A stretch of DNA of 6,457 nt, taken from Gemmatimonadota bacterium (GTDB taxonomy: Bacteria > Gemmatimonadota > Gemmatimonadetes > Gemmatimonadales > Gemmatimonadaceae). The stretch is taken from contig JAQBPZ010000305.1 of assembly GCA_028287225.1 (NCBI GenBank), positions 1 through 6,457 on the forward strand. The letters are read 5' to 3'. Position numbers and translations under genes: made by a program. Under the pieces are notes generated by a model. The model had not been told where the DNA came from. It worked only from the letters and a program-made list of their open reading frames with translations, and searched no databases. Of the stretch, positions 1-6,457 are shown one piece after another. Numbering within the stretch: the first letter of the stretch is position 1; each line of letters begins with the position of its first letter.

Positions 1-508
1 GGAGCGCGGCGAGGAGCACGCCCACGCCGACGCACAGCGCCCGGATGCCGGCGAGCATGGCGCCCGGCAGCGGCAGCAGGCTCGCAGCGGCGGCCAGCAC
101 GCCGAGCTTCGCGAGCCCCACGAGGAGCTGGTCCATCGCGAGCACCGCCATGCCGGATGCGCGATCCACTCCCGCGTCGGTGGCGAGGAAGACGACCCCC
201 GCCGCCTCGCCCACCAGCATGGGCGTGGTGTTCAGCACGGACGACGTCTTGGCGACCACGCGCAGCATCACGGGCATCGTCCGCCCGCGAGCCGGGGGCG
301 CGACGAGCCACCACTGCATCGCCCAGAGCGGCAGGATGGCCACGAAGCAGAGCAGGGCCGCCGCGATCCATGCGGTCCGCGCGCGTGAGATCTCGAGCGC
401 GGTGCGCGCGAGGTCCAGCCGGCTGGCCGCCAGCCCGAGGAGCGTGACCAGCACCAGCAGCGCCACGACGTGTGCGGCTCGCCGCAGCCACCGCGGCGGC
501 ACGCTCAT
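1..508 (-). CDS. Flippase-like membrane protein (UPF0104 / LPG synthase membrane-region family), 3'-truncated by window edge
   Basis: Reading leftward from the ATG at 508-506, 169 codons are open to the edge with no stop, so only the N-terminal part is present. The chain starts with a basic stretch (WLRR) and has strongly hydrophobic segments at about residues 12-29, 45-67, 119-147 and 150-169, so it is an inner-membrane protein. Residues 92-130 (Pro96, Gly100-Glu101, then LAMDQLL at 123-129) fit the conserved P-x-G-E ... D-x-LL pattern of the family that includes the MprF flippase domain and many glycolipid-associated membrane proteins; I matched this from memory. The start codon overlaps the stop of the deacetylase gene as ATGA, so the two are almost certainly translationally coupled. 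No Shine-Dalgarno is visible, which fits re-initiation. Full-length relatives have about 300-350 residues. The substrate is unknown; movement or modification of a lipid-linked molecule is a family-based guess. Confidence 0.72.
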   Translation of the reverse strand, partial: MSVPPRWLRRAAHVVALLVLVTLLGLAASRLDLARTALEISRARTAWIAAALLCFVAILPLWAMQWWLVAPPARGRTMPVMLRVVAKTSSVLNTTPMLVGEAAGVVFLATDAGVDRASGMAVLAMDQLLVGLAKLGVLAAAASLLPLPGAMLAGIRALCVGVGVLLAAL

Positions 509-1224
509 GCGGCCGCGGCGGCGCGGGCCGGCAGCTCGCGCATCGGCACGAAGGTGTCGCCGCGCGCCTGGTACAGCTCGATCACCTCGCGCAGGCACCG
601 CAGGGCCACGGCGCCGGTGCGCAGGCGGCAGTCCCACCGCAGGTCGTAGCGCGTGAGGTCCACGAACTCCCACGGGTGCACGAACAGCACGACCGGGTCG
701 CGGAAGGTGCGCAGCCACGGGTCGCGGATCCAGCGCGGCAGCCGGAGCATCGACGACGTCATCGTGGCGGGAATGCGCGTCAGCGTGGTGGGGCGGCGCG
801 GCGCGCGGTACGAGCGCTTGTACTTCGCGAGCGAGGAATCCAGGGTGAACCCGGCATCCTCCAGCAGCGGCACGTACGCATCCGGGAAGCGCAGATACGG
901 GGCACGGAACGACGTCACCGGCGCGAACCCGCGCAGGCGTTCGGCCGACGACTCGATCTCCCACCGCGCGGTGGGCTCGTCGAGCGTGTCGAACGCGGTG
1001 TGCGTGACCCCGTGGCAGCCCAGCTCATGTCCATGGTCCACGAGCGCCCGCACGGCGCCCGGATACAGCTCGGCCACCTGCCCGGTGGTGAAGTACGTGG
1101 CGTGCACGCCAAGCTCGGCGAAGAGCGCCAGCAGCGCCGGCGCGCCTTCCTCGATGCCGCGAAAGGTGGAGCTGAGGAACGGCGGACAATCCGGTTCGAA
1201 GTCGACCGTGATGGAGACGCGCAC
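505..1224 (-). CDS. NodB-type polysaccharide deacetylase-like protein
   Basis: A complete 239-residue protein starting at GTG 1224-1222. The NodB homology motifs are in order: acidic motif 1 as DFEPD (Asp8, Asp12), metal-binding motif 2 as HGVTH (His71, His75), motif 3 as RAPY (107-110), and the late catalytic-histidine motif as HPWEF (His183). Together these describe a metal-dependent carbohydrate esterase family 4 fold that removes acyl groups from N-acetyl sugars or related amides. The HPWEF form resembles deacetylases of exopolysaccharide and lipid-linked glycan loci. There is no signal peptide: the chain begins directly in the first beta strand (MRVSITVDFE), so it should be cytoplasmic. 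No in-frame start lies between it and the tRNA just upstream, which supports GTG. The 23 bases between the tRNA and this start are C-rich and contain no Shine-Dalgarno. The gene is followed by the flippase-like gene with an ATGA overlap. The substrate is unknown. Confidence 0.88.
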   Translation of the reverse strand: MRVSITVDFEPDCPPFLSSTFRGIEEGAPALLALFAELGVHATYFTTGQVAELYPGAVRALVDHGHELGCHGVTHTAFDTLDEPTARWEIESSAERLRGFAPVTSFRAPYLRFPDAYVPLLEDAGFTLDSSLAKYKRSYRAPRRPTTLTRIPATMTSSMLRLPRWIRDPWLRTFRDPVVLFVHPWEFVDLTRYDLRWDCRLRTGAVALRCLREVIELYQARGDTFVPMRELPARAAAAA

Positions 1225-1247
1225 GCGGGGGTGGGGCGGAGTCGGAG

Positions 1248-1321
<74 letters not shown>

Positions 1322-1434
1322 GAAGGCGCCAGGGGTCGACGCACGACGAAAGGTACGCGCCGGCACGCGAGATTCCAGTCGCGAACTGCTCCCTGCCACT
1401 ATGCCCGGGACCGGTGTTCCATCAGATTCATGCC
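1322..1434. promoter_or_regulatory. Divergent intergenic region between the tRNA unit and the lipid operon
   Basis: These 113 bases separate the leftward tRNA-deacetylase-flippase unit from the rightward three-gene operon, so both promoters are expected here. No strong sigma-70 pair stands out. CACTAT at 1397-1402 is a weak -10 candidate for the rightward operon, and TACCTT on the minus strand (complement of 1351-1356 area) is a weak one for the tRNA. Neither has a good -35 box. There is no Shine-Dalgarno ahead of the ATG at 1435. I see no inverted repeat that would suggest an operator. Confidence 0.35.
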
Positions 1435-2481
1435 ATGATCGCCGTCGTCACCGGATCCACGGGCTTCATTGGCACGCACCTCGTCGACGCGCTGCTCGCG
1501 CGCGGCGCGTCGGTGCGCGTGCTCGTGCGGCCGGAGACACCGGCGGCATTGCGAGACCCCCGGGTGCCGCACTGGGAGGCGGACCTCCTCGACGACCGCT
1601 CCGTGCGCGAGTCGCGCGTGTGGGAAGGCGCCACGCACGTCTTCCACCTTGCCGGGGTGACGAAGGGCCGGACGCTCGCGCACTTCCGCGGCGGCAACGT
1701 GTTTCCCACCGCGAACGTGCTCGCCGCCGTGGCCGCGCGCTCGGCGCCGTATCCGCGGATCGTCCTGGTGTCGTCGCAGGCCGCGGCCGGACCGGCCACC
1801 TCGGCCGACACGCCGGTGAAGGAGACGGACCGCCCGCTGCCCGTGGAGGCGTACGGACGCAGCAAGCTCCAGGCGGAGCAGGCGGTCGTCCGCTACCGCG
1901 ACACGCTCGACGTGACCATCGTGCGCCCCGCCGCCGTGTACGGACCGCGCGACCGCGACTTCCTGCGCGTCTTCCGCCAGGCCAGCCGCCGAGTGGCGCT
2001 GCATGCCGTGCGGCAGCAGAACCGATTCTCGCTGGTGCACGTGCACGACCTGGTGCGCGCGCTCCTGCTGGCCGCCGAGACGCCCGCGGCGTCGGGGCGC
2101 ACCTTCTTCGTGGCGAACGACGAGCCGGTCACGTGGCGACAGTTCTACGACGCCGTCGCGGAGGCCGCCGGCTCGTCGCCCATGCAGCTTCAGGTGCCGC
2201 ACGCCGCCATCCGGCTGGCCGCCACCGGAGCCGACCTGCTCAGCCTCCTCACCGGCCGCGCGTCCGTCCTGAACCACAACAAGGCAGCGCTCGCCCGCCC
2301 CCGTTTCTGGGTCTGCGACAGCAGCGCCGCGCGCGACGTGCTCGGCTGGCGCCCGGAGATCTCCCTGCAGGAGGGCGTGCGCGCCACGTATCTTTGGTAC
2401 GTGGAAGCGGGATGGCTTCGCCCCCGAAAGCCACCGGCCACCGACGGGGCCGCGGCGTCCCTCGGGAATGCTGAGACATGA
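1435..2481 (+). CDS. Extended SDR, NAD(P)-dependent epimerase/dehydratase/reductase family
   Basis: 348 residues from ATG 1435. A GTG at 1414 in the same frame would add seven residues (MFHQIHA), but the Rossmann strand MIAVVTG begins right at the ATG, so that start is preferred. The N-terminal dinucleotide motif is GSTGFIG (7-13), followed by Asp50 (adenine side), HLAG (71-74), Ser113-Ser114, and the catalytic Tyr140-x-x-x-Lys144. RPAAVYG (164-170) and HVHDLVRA (202-209) are typical of extended SDRs, and the C-terminal substrate domain ends with a WYVEAGWL segment common in this group. All catalytic residues are intact, so it is likely an active cytoplasmic oxidoreductase. It is first in the operon and its stop overlaps the ATG of the fusion gene (ATGA). 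Context suggests that it reduces the ketone made by the alpha-oxoamine synthase, in the way proposed for the epimerase-like CerR of Caulobacter ceramide synthesis. A sugar-nucleotide or 3-beta-hydroxysteroid-type role cannot be excluded. Confidence 0.9.
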   Translation: MIAVVTGSTGFIGTHLVDALLARGASVRVLVRPETPAALRDPRVPHWEADLLDDRSVRESRVWEGATHVFHLAGVTKGRTLAHFRGGNVFPTANVLAAVAARSAPYPRIVLVSSQAAAGPATSADTPVKETDRPLPVEAYGRSKLQAEQAVVRYRDTLDVTIVRPAAVYGPRDRDFLRVFRQASRRVALHAVRQQNRFSLVHVHDLVRALLLAAETPAASGRTFFVANDEPVTWRQFYDAVAEAAGSSPMQLQVPHAAIRLAATGADLLSLLTGRASVLNHNKAALARPRFWVCDSSAARDVLGWRPEISLQEGVRATYLWYVEAGWLRPRKPPATDGAAASLGNAET

Positions 2482-5400
2482 GCGTGAACGATCGGCTGAC
2501 GGATGACGCGCGTGCGGCGGGCGTGCAGACGCTCGTGGACCTGCTCGAGTACCGGGCGGCCCGCCAGCCGGCGCACTCCGTGTTCCGGTTCATCAACAGC
2601 GACGGACGCGACGAGGAGTCGCTGACCTTCGCGTCGCTCCAGCGCCGTGCACGGGCGATCGCCGTGCACCTCGCCGAGCATGTCGTGCCCGGCGACCGCG
2701 TGGTGCTGCTGGTGCCGCCGGGTCTGGAGTACGTCGCCGCGTTCTTCGGCTGCCTGTACGCCGGGGTCGTGGCCGTTCCGGCCTATCCGCCCAATCCCCG
2801 CCGTGCCGACCCGCGGGTGGCGCGCATCGTCGCCGACTGCGGCGCCCGCGTCGCCATCGTCTCCAGCGCGTTCATGGCGCGGCTCGACGGATGGCTGGCG
2901 CTGAGCCCCGAGCTTGGCGCCATCACCTGGCTGGAGGCGGGCCGTCTCCTGGACGGCGATGCCGCCACGTGGCGCGCGCCGTCGGTGACCGCCGCATCGC
3001 TTGCGATGCTCCAGTACACGTCGGGCTCCACCGGCGACCCGCGCGGCGTGATGCTCGCGCACGGCAACCTGCTGCACAACTCCGCGATCATCCACCGGGT
3101 CTCGGCGCACCACGCGGACGACAACGGGGTGTTCTGGCTGCCCCCGTTCCACGACATGGGGCTCATCGGCGGAATCCTCCAGCCGATCTACGCGGGGCTG
3201 TCCGCGGCGCTCATGGCGCCCGCGACCTTCCTGCAGCGTCCCCTGACCTGGCTCGAGGCGATGTCGCGCAATCGCGCCACCACGAGCGGGGCGCCGAACT
3301 TCGCCTACGACCTGTGCGTGGAGCGCGTCTCGGACGCGGAGAAGGCGACGCTCGACCTCTCGGCATGGCGCACGTCGTTCAACGGAGCGGAGCCGATCCG
3401 CGCCGACACGATCGAGCGCTTCCGCGACGCCTTCGCGGAATGCGGCCTGCGCCGCAACGTGATCCTCCCCTGCTACGGGCTGGCCGAGGGCACGCTGCTC
3501 GTCTCCGGCGGGCCGGCCGAGCGCCCCGCGCACCTGGTAATGGCCGACCGCCGCAGCCTGGAGTCGGGCGAGCTGCGGGCGCCCGATGACAGCGGCGCCA
3601 GCGCCATCACCCTCGTGGCCTCCGGCGAGCCGGTCGCCGAGCAGGTGGTCGCGATCGTGGACCCCGACACCGGCGCCATCTGCCTGGACGGACAGGTGGG
3701 CGAGATCTGGGTGGCGGGGGACAGCGTGGCGGCCGGATACTGGGGCCGGCCGGATGCGAGCGCCGCCACCTTCCACGCCCGCCTGCCGGACTTCAGCCAG
3801 CGCTTCCTCCGCACCGGCGACCTCGGCGCCTTCGCCGAGGGACAGCTCGTCGTCACGGGGCGCCTGAAGGACCTGGTGATCCTGGACGGGCGCAACTACT
3901 ACCCCCACGACATCGAGGTGGCGGCGGAGCGCAGCCATGCGAGCCTGCGCGCCGGGTTCGCCGCCGCGTTCAGCGTGCAGGCGGGGGGACGCGAGCGTCT
4001 GGTCCTCGTCGCCGAGGTGGTGCGGCAGCACAAGCCGGAGCTGGACAGCGCGCTGTTCCAGGCCATCCGCACGGAGCTCGCCGGCACCATCGGCGTGGTG
4101 CCCGACGAGATCGTCCTCATTCGCCAGAACACGATCCCGCGGACGTCGAGCGGCAAGATCCAGCGCCGCGCCTGCCGCGTGGCCTACCTGGACGGCTCGC
4201 TCGAGGTGGTGGGGCGGTGGCGCGTGCGCGGCAGCGACGTGGTGCCGCCGAAGGACGCGATCACCGCGTACGTGATCGACTGGGTGCGCGAGGAGCTGCA
4301 GGTGGATCCGTCGCGCCTGGATCCGGGGACGAAGCTGCGGGACCTGGGGCTGGACTCGCTGGCGGCCACGCGCCTGATGGTGGCGCTGGAGGGCCGCTTC
4401 GGGCGACGGATCGACCCGGCGCAGCTCTGGGAGCAGCCCGACATCGGCTCGCTGGGCCGCCACCTCGCGTCGCTCGATGCGCGGCCGACACCCGCGGGCG
4501 GCACCGCGCCGCTGCCGGCGCGCCACGACTACGGCCCGCCCACGGCGGAGAGCACCGACGTCGCCCAGTGGGGCGAGTACCGCGCGCTGCGCGACCGCCT
4601 CGACATGCTCGCCGAGCACGGCATCGCGAGCCCGTTCTTCCACCTGCACGAGGGCGTGACGGGGCGCGAGGCGACGATCGGCGGCCGGCGGCTCGTCAAC
4701 TTCGCGAACTACAACTATCTCGGCCTGTCGGGCGACGCGGACGTCGCGCGCGCGGCGCAGGATGCGGTGGTGCGGTGGGGCACGTCGGTGTCGGCGAGCC
4801 GCGTGGTGTCGGGCGAGCGCCCGGTCCACCGCGAGCTGGAGCGCGAGATCGCGGGCTTCCTCGGCACCGAGGATGCCATCGTGTATATCGGCGGGGTGCC
4901 GGCGAACGTCTCGACGATCGCGCACCTGCTCGGCCCGGAGGACGTGGTGCTCTGCGACCAGCTCGTGCACAACAGCGCGATGCAGGGCGCGGAGTTCTCC
5001 GGCGCGCGGCGGCTGGTGTTTCCGCACAACGACTGGGCGGCGCTCGACGCGATGCTCACGCGCGTGCGCGCGCAGCATCGCCGTGCCCTCATCGTCATCG
5101 AGGGGGTCTACAGCGCCGACGGCGACATTCCCGACCTCGCGCGGTTCGTGGAGGTGAAGCGCCGCCACCACGCGATGCTCATGGTGGACGAGGCGCACTC
5201 CATCGGCGTGCTGGGCGACACGGGGCGCGGGATCACCGAGCATGCCTCGGTGGCCGCGCGCGACGTGGACCTGCTCATGGGCACGCTGAGCAAGTCGCTG
5301 GCGAGCTGCGGCGGGTACATCGCCGGCTCGCGGGCGCTGGTGGAGTACCTGAAGTACACCTCGCCCGGCTTCGTCTACAGCGTGGGCATTCCGCCGAGCA

Positions 5401-5804
5401 ACGCGGCCGCCGCGCTGGCCGCGCTGCGCAAGCTGCAGGCGGAGCCGGAGCGGGTCGTCCGCCTGCGCGACCGCGCCGCGCAGTTCCTCGCGCGCTGCCG
5501 CGCGGCGGGCTTCGACACCGGCAACAGCGGCGGCACGCCGGTGATCCCGGTGATCGTGGGCGACTCGCTGCGCGCCGCGCGGATGTCCGAGCTCCTGTTC
5601 GCCGCCGGCATCAACGTGCAGCCGATGGTGGCGCCGTCGGTGCCGGAGGACCAGGCGAGACTGCGCTTCTTCATCTGCGCGGAGCACACGGACGACGACC
5701 TCGCTGCCGCCGTGGCCGCGGTGTCGCACGCGATGCGGTCCCTGGACGCCCGGGAGCGCACGGACGCGCGCGTCGGGCACGCACCGCGGGCTGTGCGGGC
5801 GTGA
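2478..5804 (+). CDS. Fatty acyl-AMP ligase - acyl carrier protein - serine palmitoyltransferase-like fusion
   Basis: 1108 residues with three modules. (1) Residues 15-575 are an adenylating enzyme of the fatty acyl-AMP ligase type: P-loop YTSGSTGDPRG (180-190), LPPFHDMG (221-228), FNGAEPIR (301-308), YGLAEGTL (333-340), TGDLG (446-450), GRLKDLVI (461-468) and the C-terminal catalytic Lys560 in SSGKIQRR. The segment at 344-376 after GGP fits the FAAL-specific insertion. (2) Residues 592-668 are a carrier domain with GLDSL (624-628); Ser627 (codon 4356-4358) is the phosphopantetheine site. (3) After a Pro/Ala-rich linker, residues 698-1090 form an alpha-oxoamine synthase: Asp827 and His831 (PLP ring stacking, VHNS), EGVYSADGD (875-883), Asp904 and His907 (VDEAHSIG), and the PLP lysine Lys939 in GTLSKSLASCGGYIAG. 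The inferred path is fatty acid to acyl-AMP to acyl-ACP to decarboxylative condensation with an amino acid. The wording of the PLP domain is closer to serine palmitoyltransferase than to KAPA synthase, but serine is not proven. The next gene, a PPTase, would activate Ser627. Confidence 0.93.
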   Translation: MSVNDRLTDDARAAGVQTLVDLLEYRAARQPAHSVFRFINSDGRDEESLTFASLQRRARAIAVHLAEHVVPGDRVVLLVPPGLEYVAAFFGCLYAGVVAVPAYPPNPRRADPRVARIVADCGARVAIVSSAFMARLDGWLALSPELGAITWLEAGRLLDGDAATWRAPSVTAASLAMLQYTSGSTGDPRGVMLAHGNLLHNSAIIHRVSAHHADDNGVFWLPPFHDMGLIGGILQPIYAGLSAALMAPATFLQRPLTWLEAMSRNRATTSGAPNFAYDLCVERVSDAEKATLDLSAWRTSFNGAEPIRADTIERFRDAFAECGLRRNVILPCYGLAEGTLLVSGGPAERPAHLVMADRRSLESGELRAPDDSGASAITLVASGEPVAEQVVAIVDPDTGAICLDGQVGEIWVAGDSVAAGYWGRPDASAATFHARLPDFSQRFLRTGDLGAFAEGQLVVTGRLKDLVILDGRNYYPHDIEVAAERSHASLRAGFAAAFSVQAGGRERLVLVAEVVRQHKPELDSALFQAIRTELAGTIGVVPDEIVLIRQNTIPRTSSGKIQRRACRVAYLDGSLEVVGRWRVRGSDVVPPKDAITAYVIDWVREELQVDPSRLDPGTKLRDLGLDSLAATRLMVALEGRFGRRIDPAQLWEQPDIGSLGRHLASLDARPTPAGGTAPLPARHDYGPPTAESTDVAQWGEYRALRDRLDMLAEHGIASPFFHLHEGVTGREATIGGRRLVNFANYNYLGLSGDADVARAAQDAVVRWGTSVSASRVVSGERPVHRELEREIAGFLGTEDAIVYIGGVPANVSTIAHLLGPEDVVLCDQLVHNSAMQGAEFSGARRLVFPHNDWAALDAMLTRVRAQHRRALIVIEGVYSADGDIPDLARFVEVKRRHHAMLMVDEAHSIGVLGDTGRGITEHASVAARDVDLLMGTLSKSLASCGGYIAGSRALVEYLKYTSPGFVYSVGIPPSNAAAALAALRKLQAEPERVVRLRDRAAQFLARCRAAGFDTGNSGGTPVIPVIVGDSLRAARMSELLFAAGINVQPMVAPSVPEDQARLRFFICAEHTDDDLAAAVAAVSHAMRSLDARERTDARVGHAPRAVRA

Positions 5805-6457
5805 CCATCCGGCTCCTGCAGCGGCGGTGGCCCGCCCCCGACCTCGCGATCGCCATCGGCACCTGCGACGCCGTCATCTGCACGGCGAGCCTGCTCGCGG
5901 GGGATCGCGACGTCCAGCAGTCGCTCGACGTCCTCAACGCCGCCGAGCGCGCGCGGTACCGGGCGTACACGAACGACATCGTGTCGCGGCGCTTCCTCGG
6001 TGGCCGGCGGATGCTGCGCGAGATGCTCGGCGTGGTGCTGCACCTCTCGCCACGCGACGTGCCGTTGCGCGAGGGGCTGCACGGCAAGCCCTTCCTGGCC
6101 GCGGGTACGCCCGGCTGCGTGTGGTTCAGCGTGTCGCACACCGATGACCTGCTGGTCGTCGCGCTCAGCCGCACGGCGGATGTGGGCGTGGACGTGGAGC
6201 GTGCGCGTGCGTTCGATCAGTGGCAGCGCGTGGCGGACCGGGTGCTGGACGCGCAGGAGCGGAGCCAGCTCGACCTCGCGGTGAATGCGGGAGAGGACCC
6301 GGGCGAGGCGTTCCTGCGCCACTGGTGCCGCGTGGAGGCCGAGCTGAAGGCGGTGGGCTGCGGCATTCACGGCCTCGATGCGCACCGCGCCGGCCTGCGT
6401 CCTCGCGGGCTCCGGCTCGCCGACCTCACCGCCCTTGCCCTGCCCGAGGACCTCGCC
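5801..6457 (+). CDS. Sfp-type 4'-phosphopantetheinyl transferase, 3'-truncated by window edge
   Basis: Starting at GTG 5801, which overlaps the fusion gene's stop as GTGA, 219 codons are open exactly to the window edge. The family motifs are visible: an Arg pair in the N-terminal half (SRRFLGGRRMLRE, 62-74), HGKPFL (94-99), FSVSHTDD (109-116), the Mg/CoA motif VGVDVE with Asp131 and Glu133, and the W-x-x-x-E-x-x-x-K helix at 175-183 (Trp175, Glu179, Lys183). The enzyme moves 4'-phosphopantetheine from CoA to the conserved serine of a carrier protein. Usual family length is 220-250, so only the very C-terminus should be missing. Its position directly after a carrier-containing megaenzyme makes Ser627 of that protein the likely target. 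One oddity: the lysine usually just before the helix glutamate (K-E) is Val178 here. The GTG start is the only in-frame one that keeps the N-terminal region, and it has no clear Shine-Dalgarno, consistent with translational coupling. Confidence 0.9.
   Translation, partial: MTIRLLQRRWPAPDLAIAIGTCDAVICTASLLAGDRDVQQSLDVLNAAERARYRAYTNDIVSRRFLGGRRMLREMLGVVLHLSPRDVPLREGLHGKPFLAAGTPGCVWFSVSHTDDLLVVALSRTADVGVDVERARAFDQWQRVADRVLDAQERSQLDLAVNAGEDPGEAFLRHWCRVEAELKAVGCGIHGLDAHRAGLRPRGLRLADLTALALPEDLA

Noticed and set aside
1414..1434. GTG at 1414 as the start of the SDR
   Set aside because: It adds only MFHQIHA before the Rossmann strand; the ATG at 1435 starts exactly where the family normally does. 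It cannot be fully excluded.
1322..1434. A defined promoter with -35 and -10 boxes for the lipid operon
   Set aside because: CACTAT at 1397-1402 has only a weak match and no credible -35 partner, so I report only the divergent region as a whole.
2478..4480. N-terminal half as a non-ribosomal peptide synthetase module
   Set aside because: There is no condensation domain, and the adenylation part has the fatty acyl-AMP ligase layout and insertion rather than an amino-acid-activating one.
4569..5750. PLP domain as a biotin-pathway KAPA synthase (BioF)
   Set aside because: BioF is normally a stand-alone protein near other bio genes and uses pimeloyl thioester; here the domain is fused to a fatty acyl loading module, no biotin genes are present, and the motif wording looks like serine palmitoyltransferase.
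2190..5780. A 1196-codon open frame on the minus strand opposite the fusion gene
   Set aside because: It is Arg/His/Ala-rich with no recognisable motif and lies wholly antisense to three clear domains; such long shadow frames are expected in GC-rich coding DNA.

Overview
The window is a GC-rich (about 70% by eye) stretch of a bacterial chromosome. Almost all of it is coding, genes overlap by four bases, and clear Shine-Dalgarno sequences are rare. The tRNA gene does not encode its CCA end. The style and the protein types would fit Gemmatimonadota or another soil lineage such as Acidobacteriota or Myxococcota. This placement is an impression and no marker gene here settles it.

Left part, minus strand (1-1321): an isoleucine-2 type tRNA with a CAU anticodon, then a NodB-fold polysaccharide deacetylase-like protein only 23 bases after it, then the first 169 residues of a multi-pass membrane protein of the flippase-like (UPF0104 / lysylphosphatidylglycerol synthase membrane region) family, which runs off the left edge. 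The two proteins overlap by ATGA. A divergent intergenic region (1322-1434) separates this unit from the right-hand operon.

Right part, plus strand (1435-6457): three tightly coupled genes. (1) An extended short-chain dehydrogenase/reductase (348 aa). (2) A 1108-residue fusion of a fatty acyl-AMP ligase, an acyl carrier protein and a PLP-dependent alpha-oxoamine synthase that looks like serine palmitoyltransferase. (3) A Sfp-type 4'-phosphopantetheinyl transferase, cut off by the right edge. The junctions are ATGA and GTGA overlaps.

The logic is clear. The transferase arms the carrier protein, the ligase loads a free fatty acid on it as a thioester, the PLP domain condenses this acyl chain with an amino acid to give an alpha-amino ketone (a long-chain base precursor if serine is used), and the SDR is a candidate ketone reductase. 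In Caulobacter the ceramide genes include separate serine palmitoyltransferase, carrier protein, acyl-ACP synthetase and epimerase-like reductase genes; here three of those functions are on one chain and the fourth is directly upstream. The best guess is a compact sphingolipid-like or other aminolipid/aminoketone pathway. The amino acid and the final product cannot be read from the sequence.
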